DNA of 64,000 nucleotides from Mugil cephalus (taxonomy: Eukaryota; Chordata; Actinopteri; Mugiliformes; Mugilidae): assembly GCF_022458985.1 (NCBI RefSeq), contig NC_061779.1:16165001-16229000 (forward strand). The letters are read 5' to 3'. This document shows, piece by piece, positions 13,601 through 23,400 of this stretch; the stretch's first letter is position 1; the number at the start of each line of letters is the position of its first letter. Below the pieces are notes generated by a model. The model was not told where the DNA came from, ran no database searches, and saw nothing but the letters and a program-made list of their open reading frames with translations. The translations under genes and the position numbers were made by a program.

Positions 13601-16600
13601 AGCTGCAGTATTCAGCCACACCTTCAATACTGCTGGTTAGAAACACAGAGCTGTGGCGCAGTGATATGGTAATCTTTGGATAATGTTAGATCTAATGGTT
13701 TAAAGTCAGAGCAATAACTTTGATATAGTGGCCTCGTGGCTGCTCTCTGTCCTCAGCAATCACCACCTTAACATCTGTGTTCTGACAAATAACAGGTAAT
13801 AAAAGTGTAGCGATGCAGTGAAGTACCTGCATTTTACCCAGGATTCTTCTGCTTCCTGTGTGTTGTTTATATCAGTTTAACTTTAACACCTTATACGAAG
13901 CTAAAGCTCAGCTAATATCAAACCACACTAGGCTGTAGCAAATATGCAGAAAACTGTCTTTACACTCTTTGTTCGGTTGCAGCTTTAAGCTAATGTGCTT
14001 ATTGTGCATCCACAGGTGCTGCAGTTCAGTGGTAGCCCCGAACTCCCCCGTTCAATTATCTCCCCTCACCTGTGTAAAGATGCCGTTGACTTCCTGCGGG
14101 CACACCTCACCCCCAAAGAGACAACCATCTTTGAATTGCTTGGGGATGGATGGACCAAACCCAGGTACATGAGCGTTGTTACCGCTACCTCTGCATAGAC
14201 GTGCAGCCCATTGGCACCCTTGCACCCTTTCAACCATCTCTCTATTCCTCCTCCTGCAGAGCAGAGTGGCCCAGGGATCAGTGTGCTCCCCCTTATTACC
14301 CGAGGTTTCGTAACGGCTGGGAGCCGCCAGCAGATGCTTTCAGGACAGCCCCTTGGGAAACTGAAGGACCATCTGAGTTGATGATGCCCCCCACCAACCC
14401 GATGATGTCCTCCAACCCAATGATGTCCTCCTCCAACCAGATGATGCCCCACAACAACCAGATGATGCCCCCCAACAACCCCATGATGTCCTCCAACAAC
14501 CCCATGATGTCCTCCAACAACCCCATGATGTCCTCCAACAACCCGATGATGTCCTCCAACAACCCCATGATGTCCTCCAACAACCCGATGATGTCCTCCA
14601 ACAACCCCATGATGCCCTCCAACAACCCCATGATGCCCCCCACCAGCCCGATGATGCCCCCCACCAGCCCGATGAGGTCCCCCAGCAGCCCGATGAGGTC
14701 CCCCAGCAGCCCCCACTTCAATAAAGCTGATGATGTAAGTGTTTTGTTTTGTTTCACATCTTTGTGAGTGTAATAACCATTTTAGTTCTTAACCCTGAAA
14801 AATAATAATCCAAAATGTGTCTATCTTCTTTTTTGTTTTTAGTTTTACGGAACCCATTCCTCAAACTCATCAAACGAGTAAGTAACGACGTTCTTTGCAC
14901 ACTTTGCAGTTTTCTTTCACATGTTTAACTGTGATGCCATGTGTCTTAACAGTTCTTACAATGGGTCGCCCCCGGGCCGCAAATATGCCAAAATCCGCTA
15001 CCACTTTGTAGCGCGGAATGCCACGGAGCTGTCGGTGCTGCAGGATGAAATACTTGAGGTTGTAATGTCACATTTCTTTTTATGTCTCATGTTGGGATTG
15101 TAGTTTGAGACAGTGTTTGATACATTGTACTTTGTAGCATGCGATAGGCATGATACAACCCCAGAGCCTGCGATGTAACTGTTACATCTCAGTTTTGTTG
15201 AATGGGACTGTGTCTCCTCTGAATGAATGAATAGTAACTGCAAGAGTAACGTAGTTTAGCCGTACGCAGGTCATGGTTGTGGGCTAGACAAGACTGTGAG
15301 GTGTGATTTACATTTTTCAGGTGTTAGAGGATGACAAGAATTGGTGGAAACTACGGAATCGCAGTGGACAGTCCGGCTTCGTTCCGTTCAACGTGCTGGA
15401 TGTGGTGAAGATCGAGGAGCTAGAAGTCCCTCACAACCAGGTGACCTACTTGCACTATACACTCTGTGGCCATCTAAAAGTTGGTCTTTGGTCAAACATA
15501 TTTAACTTGATAGAGAGTGTGGGATCCTCTCACAGACCCTTTTTCACAGCATACACAGAAGCAACAAAAAGTAACTGAAAGCAGAGGTAGTTTGGATGCA
15601 AGTGTAGCGCTCCTTTAACCGCAGCCAATAGGAATAACAGACTCTAATATCAATCTAGGTTCAAGAAGTAAAGCGCAATTCATGCTTCTGCGTTGGTGAT
15701 GCAGAACGTGATTGTTTCACTTGGTAGTAACGTGTTTCCACTTTAGTATTTGCGACTGCCCTTCTATCTCCGTGATTATTTGATTGAATTGATTTTTTTG
15801 GATCAGTAAACAATCGCTAAGGTTAACTGAGGAGGCTGAATTTAGGCCAAATTCCACCGAAATTTCAGTGAACAAGAGTCATGCAATTGTCTGTATCTCC
15901 AAACCTCCTCAGTCAAAAGTTAGTTGCCACTGTTGAAAGTGAAGCAGGAAGTGGAAATTGAAGCAGGAAGTAGAAACAAAAATGAACGCCACAGGCAAAA
16001 AAGACACAGCGCCGTCTAGCGTTTGGGTGCCGTTGTTACAGATGGACCCAGACTGACCAGCGCACTAGTATAAATGGCTTGGCAATACTACAAAATCGCT
16101 TTTGCACAATCTAGACAGGGCGGTCAACTGGTGACAACTAATCACTGCAGCTCTAAATGAATAAGCAACCCTACTCTTCATGTGGGTTACACAAGCTAGA
16201 GTAAGTTTAGTGATTTTTCTTTTCATTTTCTTAGCACACATGCTATTGTTACGCGTTGCATTGTTTGTCGTTCCAACAAAGCACATTAGTATTTGTTCAG
16301 GTAACAGCCTGTGGACCGACGATTGGCTCAATGGACCAGAGTTAAATGCAGCCACACGACATCACATGTTTTCTTTTACACTTTCTTTCAGCTCTTTGTA
16401 CCTTGTAAAGATTTTATGTGTTGTAATCCTTATCTCTACTTCAAAGTTCACACCTGTTGTTAGAGGGTTTCTGGGTTAAATATAATTCTCTCAAATGAGG
16501 GACATGTCTAACTAAGACGTGTTTTCACTGCTGAGGCAGAATTGTTGCTTTCAGGTTAAAAGTGCGACCCGATAGCTCACCCGGTTGAGTGGGCACATCA

Positions 16601-19077
16601 TAAATCGAGGCTATAGTCCTCGTTGCACAGATAACACTGACTTGGCAGAGTGTAGAGTGATCACATGAATACTGAACTTGCATAAGCAGCAAACCCAAAT
16701 TTATTTCATTTTTAGGTAAATGTGATAAATTTTATCACACAACAAATCCTGGAATTCAATTGATTAAGAAAATTGAACAGTAATTTCTTTTTTTTGTTAT
16801 TTGTAAAAAACAAAAAAAAAAACAAAAAAAAATGATTTAGGGGAAATATGTCACTCTGAGCTCTGCTCTGTGCACAGCTTTTCCATGCTTCCTACACATG
16901 ATGCAACATTTAAATTCACACCCTTTGCATTCCTATAAATAACATGCAAGCTGTGTGCAGCAGGTTCACCGACACCCTGCAGCCGCTTCTGAACGAAACT
17001 CCTCTTCCTGGTGTAAAAGACTCACACACATATTTTGCTTTTGGCTCCTTGGCAAAAATGTGTCAATCAGAATGACACAACAGACAAACCGGTCTTTAGA
17101 GTAACAAGAACTCTGGTTGCTTTCTCAAGAGCTGTGTTTATATTTGTGTGCAGCCAAGCTACCCGGCATCAACCCCGGCTCCTCTGGGCCTCGGAGACAG
17201 CTTCAGCAAGGGCATACATAAAGACAAGAGTGAGTGAAGTCAAATCAAACAGATTCCATTTAAGCATTGAAGATATGTTTTAGATAAATGAACGTTTCTA
17301 ATGTTGTCTGCTCCCATCGTGTGTCTGTGGTTCAGAGATGGATGAGGTCAACAGTGAACTGTTGATGAAAATCACCGCTAGCAAAGCCCAGCCGCCCGTC
17401 AGGAAGTTCCGTGTTCCGGAGAAACCTTCCAACGATGTCCACATCCCTCTCACGTATGACTCAGATCAAGATCAGGTGATGGCATGGCTCACTGCAAAAG
17501 GTTTCTCAAAACCGTAAGTCGCCCATGACGCTCATCGATCTACCAAATCCAAATACCTTGTTACACCTTTCATATTTATCTTCACTGACCTGTTTGCTGC
17601 AGCGCGTTTATTCCAAAACCCTGTGATAGTATATTTAGTAAGGCAAGAAGACACTGTTTGACTAAAATGTTTAAGCAATTCTAATTAAAATTTGCTCCAC
17701 AGACTGGACATTGTTAGCATGTATGTGAGCTTCTTTGTTGTCAACAGCTGTGTAATTTATTACACCTTTCATTAGGTTTGTTTACCCTTTTCATTCTCTT
17801 TATTACCTGATGAAACCTACAGCGTGCTTTTCATGCCACAACTCATCACAGTCCCATATTTGGATCAGTGTCTTAGCAACAAGAGTGCACCCTCTACAAG
17901 AGGCAGTGTTAGGTCAAGAAACACTTACACAAATTAGATTCTAACAGGTATAAGTATTAATGTCCGTCACTGTTTCTTCTGCAGGACTGTTGAGTGTTTG
18001 GGGATCCTGACCGGAGCTCAGCTGTTCTCCCTGAACAAGGAAGAACTGAAGGCGGTGTGCGGAGAAGAAGGCAGTCGCGTCTACCTTCAAGTCACCATAC
18101 AGAAAGGACAGTTAGAGGTTGGTCACACACATCTGGAAATGAGGGCACAAACGCCACTGACGAAATCTTATGGAAACGTGTTTGCTCCCAGAAAATTCAA
18201 ACACTCTCCCACGTCTCGGCTTCCAGTGTTGAAGTCAGGGCGTGTTGGGACGAGTGGATGTGCTCAGTTCCTCAGAAGCTGGTGTCACCTGCCAGACACT
18301 TAGAAAGTCTGTAATTAATACAGGTTCAGCCCAATTAGTGGGTGACGCTCGAAGAACAAGTTAGCAAGTCCCCGTGTAGATAATCGAACGGTTAAGCAGA
18401 ATAGCTTCCACGCTATGTGGGGCAGATGATTTATTGTCCCTGACTTGTCTCGTGGGCATGTGTCATTTACTGTGTTTGATCTAAAGTGTACACACTGGAA
18501 TCAGCACAAATGTACAAAAGGGATTGAAGGGTAAAGTGGGGTGATGTAGGCGGTCCTGACCCAGATAAAACAGGAGGGCCAAGGGTCTTCTTTTCTTTTG
18601 TCATTACTTCACTGCTTATCTTTGCTCGCTCATAGCCACGAAGAGACGTGTTTAAGTTCTACTCAGTTAACGCAATGCATGCACACAATTTGGACAATAG
18701 CGCCACCAAATTCAAGCTGCCACAGAAAAGCAAATAGGAGACAGGCTACTGCAGAATCAAGACAGATACTAATGAAAACAGCACCCTGAATATTACATTC
18801 AGGTTCTGCTAACGTCTCTAATTCTACTTGTCAGCGTCAACTTCATCAATCATATCATCCTTTCATCTGAATGCATTCACAAATTTATGTGTAGCTCCTA
18901 GTGTCCCTCCTGAATCACACCTGTCGCTCTTGGTATATTACACTTTGTTCACACACTTTGTGCACATTCAAAGAGACGCCACTGTCGACTGCTTTACAGA
19001 AGTGCTGTGGCAACTCGGAGCTGGACGAGGTCATGAGGAGACAGAAGGAGAGGATCAACTCCAGCACCAACGAATGA
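2351..19077 (+). CDS. eps8l2: Epidermal growth factor receptor kinase substrate 8-like protein 2 (20 coding exons)
   Basis: Eps8-family actin regulator (capping/bundling, Rac signalling; EPS8L2 maintains hair-cell stereocilia). Coding exons: 2351-2397, 2879-2925, 8006-8070, 9485-9646, 10363-10512, 11148-11227, 11368-11477, 11746-11816, 11926-12052, 13023-13111, 13205-13279, 14016-14164, 14260-14734, 14843-14877, 14953-15058, 15321-15440, 17154-17229, 17336-17513, 17985-18117, 19000-19077. All phases agree; sum 2373 nt, 790 aa. Domain order: short N terminus, PTB from about residue 38 ([28 protein letters not shown]), a basic/helical linker ([10 protein letters not shown]), a 111-residue Met-rich tandem insert (432-542), SH3 (about 572-630, [19 protein letters not shown]), then the MDEVNSELL capping helix and C-terminal SAM-like fold ([18 protein letters not shown]). 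The start is the first Met after the acceptor at 2346; Met5 (2363) is an alternative. The wording of PTB, SH3 and C terminus fits EPS8L2 better than EPS8, L1 or L3. Donor after 15058 (gttgta) is weak. Confidence 0.93.
3773..3846. repeat. (AC)n microsatellite
   Basis: A dinucleotide AC tract of about 74 bp with one interruption (gc) near 3820, in eps8l2 intron 2. A second plain tract, poly(T) of about 17, follows at 4021. Confidence 0.95.
8611..8678. mobile_element. Short palindromic MITE-like element (Tc1-type end)
   Basis: Left arm 8611-8638 and right arm 8651-8678 are near-perfect inverted repeats around the core AAAGTTTGGACACAC, separated by 12 nt. The word AGTCAAAAGTTTGGACACACC is widespread as the terminus of Tc1/mariner-type elements in fish. 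This copy consists of little more than two facing termini, in the intron between eps8l2 coding exons 3 and 4. No transposase is present. Confidence 0.7.
9772..9913 (+). mobile_element. 5'-truncated tRNA-derived SINE with 16-bp target duplications
   Basis: The insert begins just before a tRNA-like B box (GGTTCGAATCC, 9788-9798) and ends in AATAAAAGGCTAAAAAG plus A/T tail, the typical 3' end of a SINE common in percomorph genomes. It is flanked by perfect 16-bp direct repeats, AAAAATGCCAACACAA at 9756-9771 and 9914-9929, which mark a retroposition event. The A-box half is missing, so this copy is 5'-truncated. It lies in the eps8l2 intron between coding exons 4 and 5, in sense orientation. Confidence 0.88.
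10615..10654. repeat. (GCT)n triplet microsatellite
   Basis: About eight uninterrupted GCT units followed by imperfect GTT/ATT variants, in an eps8l2 intron about 100 bp after the donor at 10513. Non-coding in the gene model. Confidence 0.9.
10797..10935 (+). mobile_element. Fragment of a widespread teleost interspersed repeat
   Basis: The stretch contains the phrases gcctatcccagctgtcactg and gcggggtacaccccagacag, then gtcaccagtctatcacaggg. These recur in very many copies in teleost genomes, usually as the 3' part of a non-LTR retroelement. No coding part is left. The family name is not assigned. It lies in the eps8l2 intron between coding exons 5 and 6. Confidence 0.65.
12584..12770. mobile_element. 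Decayed hAT-like non-autonomous element
   Basis: The left end (TTTCTCAACTTTGGGCTCCG, then GGTCCC) and the reverse complement of the right end (GTGCTTCCCAACC ... GGTCCC) both resemble the CAGTGGTTCTCAACCTGGGGTCC-type termini of hAT elements. The interior is A/T rich and short. No target duplication could be read. It lies in the eps8l2 intron between coding exons 9 and 10. Confidence 0.5.
14381..14713 (+). repeat. In-frame 21-bp coding minisatellite in eps8l2 (Met-Met heptads)
   Basis: The array has 16 units (one of 18 bp, the rest of 21 bp) inside coding exon 13. It encodes residues 432-542 as heptads of the form M-M-x-x-x-x-P/Q. Six identical-protein MMSSNNP units form the core; edge units diverge to [21 protein letters not shown] and MRSPSSP. 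The unit length is a multiple of three, so copy changes keep frame. It sits in the linker before the SH3 domain, where human EPS8L2 has a non-repetitive Pro/Ser-rich stretch. Function unknown. Confidence 0.95.
16566..16632 (+). mobile_element. 5' (A-box) fragment of a tRNA-derived SINE
   Basis: The sequence ATAGCTCACCCGGTTGAGTG (16572-16591) matches a tRNA-like A box, followed by CGAGGCTATAGTCCTCGTTG, which resembles the head of the percomorph SINE whose 3' half is at 9772-9913. The B box and 3' tail are absent. It lies in the eps8l2 intron between coding exons 16 and 17. Confidence 0.6.
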
Positions 19078-19282
19078 ACCGCGGGCCGTCCGGACCCTTT
19101 CCTCCCTCACAGCTTTCCCAGCGCAAAAGCTTCTTAAATCAGTCTGTTGTTAATGATGACCGACAGTGGAGAATAAGACAAATATTGTAAACACTTTTAA
19201 TTGTATATTTATTTTCTATCATGCAACGTGTATGAAGTCAAACGTTTCCTCTGATTATGTTGCTTCTGTCTTCGACGTCCCC

Positions 19283-19288
19283 ATTAAA
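19283..19288 (+). terminator. Possible proximal polyadenylation signal of eps8l2
   Basis: ATTAAA lies about 205 nt after the eps8l2 stop codon. It is the common variant hexamer and would give a short 3' UTR. Confidence 0.4.
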
Positions 19289-19896
19289 TTTTAAACTGAC
19301 ACCCGCTTAGAGACGGAACGTATGCTTTCATGTGCAGCTTGACATGTGTGTTTGTGCGTGTGTGTGCATGGCGCGCGTGTAACGTACATGTTCGTACGGG
19401 CGGACGTCTGTGTAACTTTGTCACTATTGCAGCCGTTTACTGAATGACATAATTGGTAGGTGTTAGCTGTTGCATTTCGAAATCAGTGCCAGAATGTTTG
19501 ACGTTCTCTGATGTATAGCCAATTATTTCCATATTGCTGTTTACAGGAGCTATAAATAATGAAACACACTCTTGTCACAGGAATCAGACGTATCTTCATC
19601 CTGGTTGGTAAATGCCAATCAGCAGTAAGTATTAATATACATAATCGTGCTGTTTAAAATCAGATTTCAGACATTCTGGCTTATAAAAGAAATGATTTAA
19701 TGCATGATGTCCTTGTTAGTAAGATGCTGTCATCAGCGTGTTTTCGCAGCATGGTAGTTTGCAGATGTGAAAAAAAAAATAAGAATATGCAGATGTGTTG
19801 TTCTGGTACAATTAATTACATGAAGATTTAGAGAAAACATTTGAGGGGTTGTAAATATTTTGGGAGACAGTGTTTAAAAAGACCATAATTACAAAA

Positions 19897-19902
19897 AATA
19901 AA
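19897..19902 (+). terminator. Possible distal polyadenylation signal of eps8l2
   Basis: A canonical AATAAA about 820 nt after the eps8l2 stop, followed by T/G-rich sequence (tattttgtaacatgttcc). It is a better match than the proximal ATTAAA. Use cannot be decided without RNA data. Confidence 0.5.
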
Positions 19903-19984
19903 CCTATTTTGTAACATGTTCCACTTCTTGTGTTTGTCACTGGATTAATGATGGCAGCGGCACAGTCGTTGACAACACCGATTC

Positions 19985-19990
19985 TTTATT
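19985..19990 (-). terminator. Polyadenylation signal of fads2
   Basis: The plus strand reads TTTATT, giving AATAAA on the minus strand about 440 nt after the fads2 stop. It implies a cleavage site near 19965-19975, facing the eps8l2 3' end. Confidence 0.55.
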
Positions 19991-20431
19991 GTATACTGAA
20001 AGCAGAGCAAGAGTCGCAGTTGAACAAGTTACAGGTTTGACAGAAGAAAATGTTCGTTTACCCCCCCAGCTACACAGGGTTTGCCATTTGTCAGCATTTT
20101 TTTTTTTTTTTTATAGTAATATTTCATCGTTCCAGCTGTATCACAAGATAGAAAAAGCTAACTGATGCTCATTTGAAATGACTCACATTTCACGATTTCA
20201 TTTACATCACAAGATTTGGGATGATCGAGAAACTCTTAAGAAAGTTTAGGACAACCCCATGAGTACTAGTCGGCAAACTAAACTAAAACTCCACTAAAAC
20301 ACCACCAATAAGAAAACATGATTCCTACACAATCGACTGGGTTTTATAAATCGGATACAATCACTTTTTTTATGCAAAAATGGAGAGAACAACATCACTC
20401 CTTTCGCATACAGAGAAGAAAATCCAGTTTG

Positions 20432-23400
20432 TTATTTGTGGAGATATGCATCGAGCCAGAGTTCCCCTGAGTTTTTCAGTGACCTGAAACAGGAAGTAAA
20501 AAAATACAGATAGATAACCAGTTTATTTGTCATGTGAGGAACGAAGACTTGCAGGAAAATGTCTCTGCTGAAAGAGCAGATAATATTTGCATGTATGGCA
20601 CAGGCTTCCTTGGCTCGGTCTGGGTCACTTACTACCACTAGTACTCCTTAATACTGTGTATTATTAAGTTATATCTGCACCTACCAGAAGACATCAGCGA
20701 AGCCTTGCCACAGACTTTTCATCTGATAGGGGATCCCATGTTTCTCGCACAGCGCGCGGACCTGCGGGGCCACCAGGTGGTAGTTGTGGCGCGGCATCAA
20801 AGGAAACAAACTTGAAAGACAAAAGAAACAGGCAAAGATCCCTGAGCATCACTCTGAAGCGTCCAGCTACACACACACACACACACAAAAAATAATCACC
20901 CAACTTAACTGCTTTTTTCTTAGAAATCAAGGCATCTTATTTGCATTTTCCTTAAATCGCTGCAGTTCCAAAGCGGTTTATTTTTACATACTGCCCTTTA
21001 AAAGTTCAATAGCACCATGCAGTTTTTCTTGCTTTTATTTTCTCTTAAGGGCCCTGAAAACAATTTTCTCAATCACTTGAGAAATCACAGACCCACACTT
21101 TTCTTTCAATGCCTGAAAGGTGTGTTTTCTTTAAGGTATTTATGTATTTATTACTGGTATTATATGACTTTCAGTTCACGCTTAAATGATCAGCGTGTTG
21201 TCTGCAAGAACACTGCCCCTCAACTGCGATAGCTGGCTACATAACAAACATTTGTGCAGCAGAAGCTTTCACAGAGGTTTACTGGGAGTTTCGACTTCAA
21301 CTTCAGTTCCCTTTTGTAAAAGCTGGCATGGATGCCATATAAAATTCTCTTAGTCTTGAACATTTCACTCACTGGTGTTCGATTTGAAAGTTGAGGTGTC
21401 CACTGAACCAGTCGTTGAAGAAGGACTGCTCAATGTTACAGGTGGAATGTAACTGAAAGAAAGAACAACAGGAAAGAGTAGAGATGAGCTCACAGCTGCC
21501 TAAAAGCTGGCAGACAGAGACTCCTCCTCAGGTGATTCAATAAAAAGGAAAGTGGAGCACACAGGAAAAGCGACAGCAAACCACCCTTGTCCTGCGCATC
21601 AGCAGCACCTGCAGGTGATTTGTTTTCACAGCAGTTCACAGAGTTTCGTTATGAAACAGGTACCTGCATGGTCAGCCAGTCCTGGTGCTTCTCATGATCA
21701 ATGTCCATTGGCAGATGATTCATCTGAGTCACCCACACAAAACCATGACTCTCCAAGAATCTGCAACAGGATGTCACACCATATAACCACATTAAGTCAC
21801 TATCTGATAAGATGTACTTTATCGCGTTCAATTAAATGACTTTATTAGTCTGCTGTTAATCATTTGTAACTGATTTGCAGCTCAGCAATTATATCTCAAT
21901 TAAGACAAACATTTGACCTGCAATGTCCTATCAGTTACAATAAAAACTGCAATTGATGCAATGTATGTACTTCTTTCCATTAGAACATACAACCAAGAAA
22001 GTCTTTGTGTTGTCTCTACCTGACAAAGATCATGAGGCCTACTGAGCCCAACAGGCCATAGAGCGGTAGGTAACAGCAGAAGTAGCGAAGGTAGAACGAC
22101 ATGGACCAAATCAGATCCTTCAAAAGATAAGATGGTTAGATCCCGTCATGGTACACTGAAAAGCATCTCTTATTTTCACCTGTGATACAATCTATGCTTC
22201 TCTGATTTTACACTTTTTTCTTCAGTGCTGAAGTGTTTCTTCCTGGACGTGTCAAATAGAAGTCTTGCAACATACCACCCAGTTCCGACGGGAAATCATG
22301 GTGTGCATTATCTGAATGTGGAAGTAAACCGGAATGAGCAGCGGCGGCCCCACTACAAGAGAAAAACATGAGATTTATTCTTATAAAGTCGTCAAGTTGC
22401 TTTGGGGAAACTCTGAAGGAACGTACCGAGAAAGAAGTACTGGTGCTGGCGGTGGTAGGGCATGTGTTTGATCTTTTTAATGCCAAACTGTAACAGAGAG
22501 GAAAACAGGGGGGGAGCTGAGTGACTGACTTGAGCGTGTGAGTGTAGCAAGGGATTAAACATATCCTCTTATTACTACTTGCCTCCACCGGCTGACTGGT
22601 TCCGAGAACGAAGACGCTCAACATGTTGACATCGGGGTCCTTACTGAGGACGTTGGGTTTAGCGTGATGTTGGAAATGTCGATGATTCCACCAGCTGGCA
22701 GAAGCTCCCTGAGAAAAATCATCTTTTAACCCTTTATAAAACATCAACATCTGTAGTATTTGAATTACAGTAATGCACCAACTGACAAAAGACATTTATC
22801 ATCAAGAGGCAATACCTTTAAATGTCCGATGACGAACTTCTGCAACAGATGGTTCCATTTGGACTTCTTGAAGACCGACAGGTGGCCAAAGTCATGCTGC
22901 AGCCAACCAGCCTGCAACTTAAGAAGAAGGAAAAACGAGCATTTTGAGATTTTATTCCTGCATAAATTCAACCAGACAAACATTTCTCAGTTACCTGACT
23001 AGTTGCCAGTATGACCGAGCACAGGATGGTCATCGTCCAGCTGGTGCCCCATTGCCAGGTTATCAGCCACGCCAGGGCCTCCAGCAGCAGGATGTGACCC
23101 AGGTGGAGGCAGAAAAACAAAGGTGAAGCTCGGAAAAGGCCCGCCTTCTCCACCTGTCCTCGCAGGGTGTTGAAATCCTGTATGATCGTCGCCTGGGTTC
23201 AGAGAAAAAGAAGGAACTCCACAGTGATGCATCGATGTGAAGTGTTTTTAAGCAGCGAAATAAAATGGGTTAAGGTTTTAATTCTGTAAAAGAAACACGG
23301 AGGAATCTGAGTTTCTCAACAGCAAATGAAACATGAGTGTTGCGAATTCCCAACACTCATGAATAACAAAACAGATCTATGAATAGTGTGACCTACTCCT

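Larger units (their letters stand above)
19078..20431. other. Converging 3' UTRs of eps8l2 (+) and fads2 (-)
   Basis: There is no coding sequence between the eps8l2 stop (19075-19077) and the fads2 stop (20432-20434 on the minus strand). Polyadenylation signals on the plus strand at 19283 and 19897, and on the minus strand at 19985-19990, suggest the two transcripts end within roughly 100 bp of each other. A poly(T) tract of about 15 lies near 20098-20112. Confidence 0.6.

Noticed and set aside
14066..14757. Long minus-strand frames (216 and 153 codons) with GGHHGVV and MGLLEDI-type repeats
   Set aside because: They are antisense translations of the eps8l2 minisatellite. A 21-bp unit keeps several frames open at once.
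16722..16740. 9-bp-arm palindrome TGTGATAAA/TTTATCACA
   Set aside because: Short and A/T rich. Such palindromes are expected by chance in a 64-kb A/T-rich window.
22208..22795. 195-codon minus-strand frame
   Set aside because: Only its middle part ([11 protein letters not shown]) is real fads2 exon 5; the rest is intron read-through.
22816..22911. Shorter exon 4 of fads2 beginning at GCT (acceptor gttgcag)
   Set aside because: It would remove two residues that all relatives have before AGWLQHD. The upstream acceptor cttaag with a long pyrimidine tract fits better.
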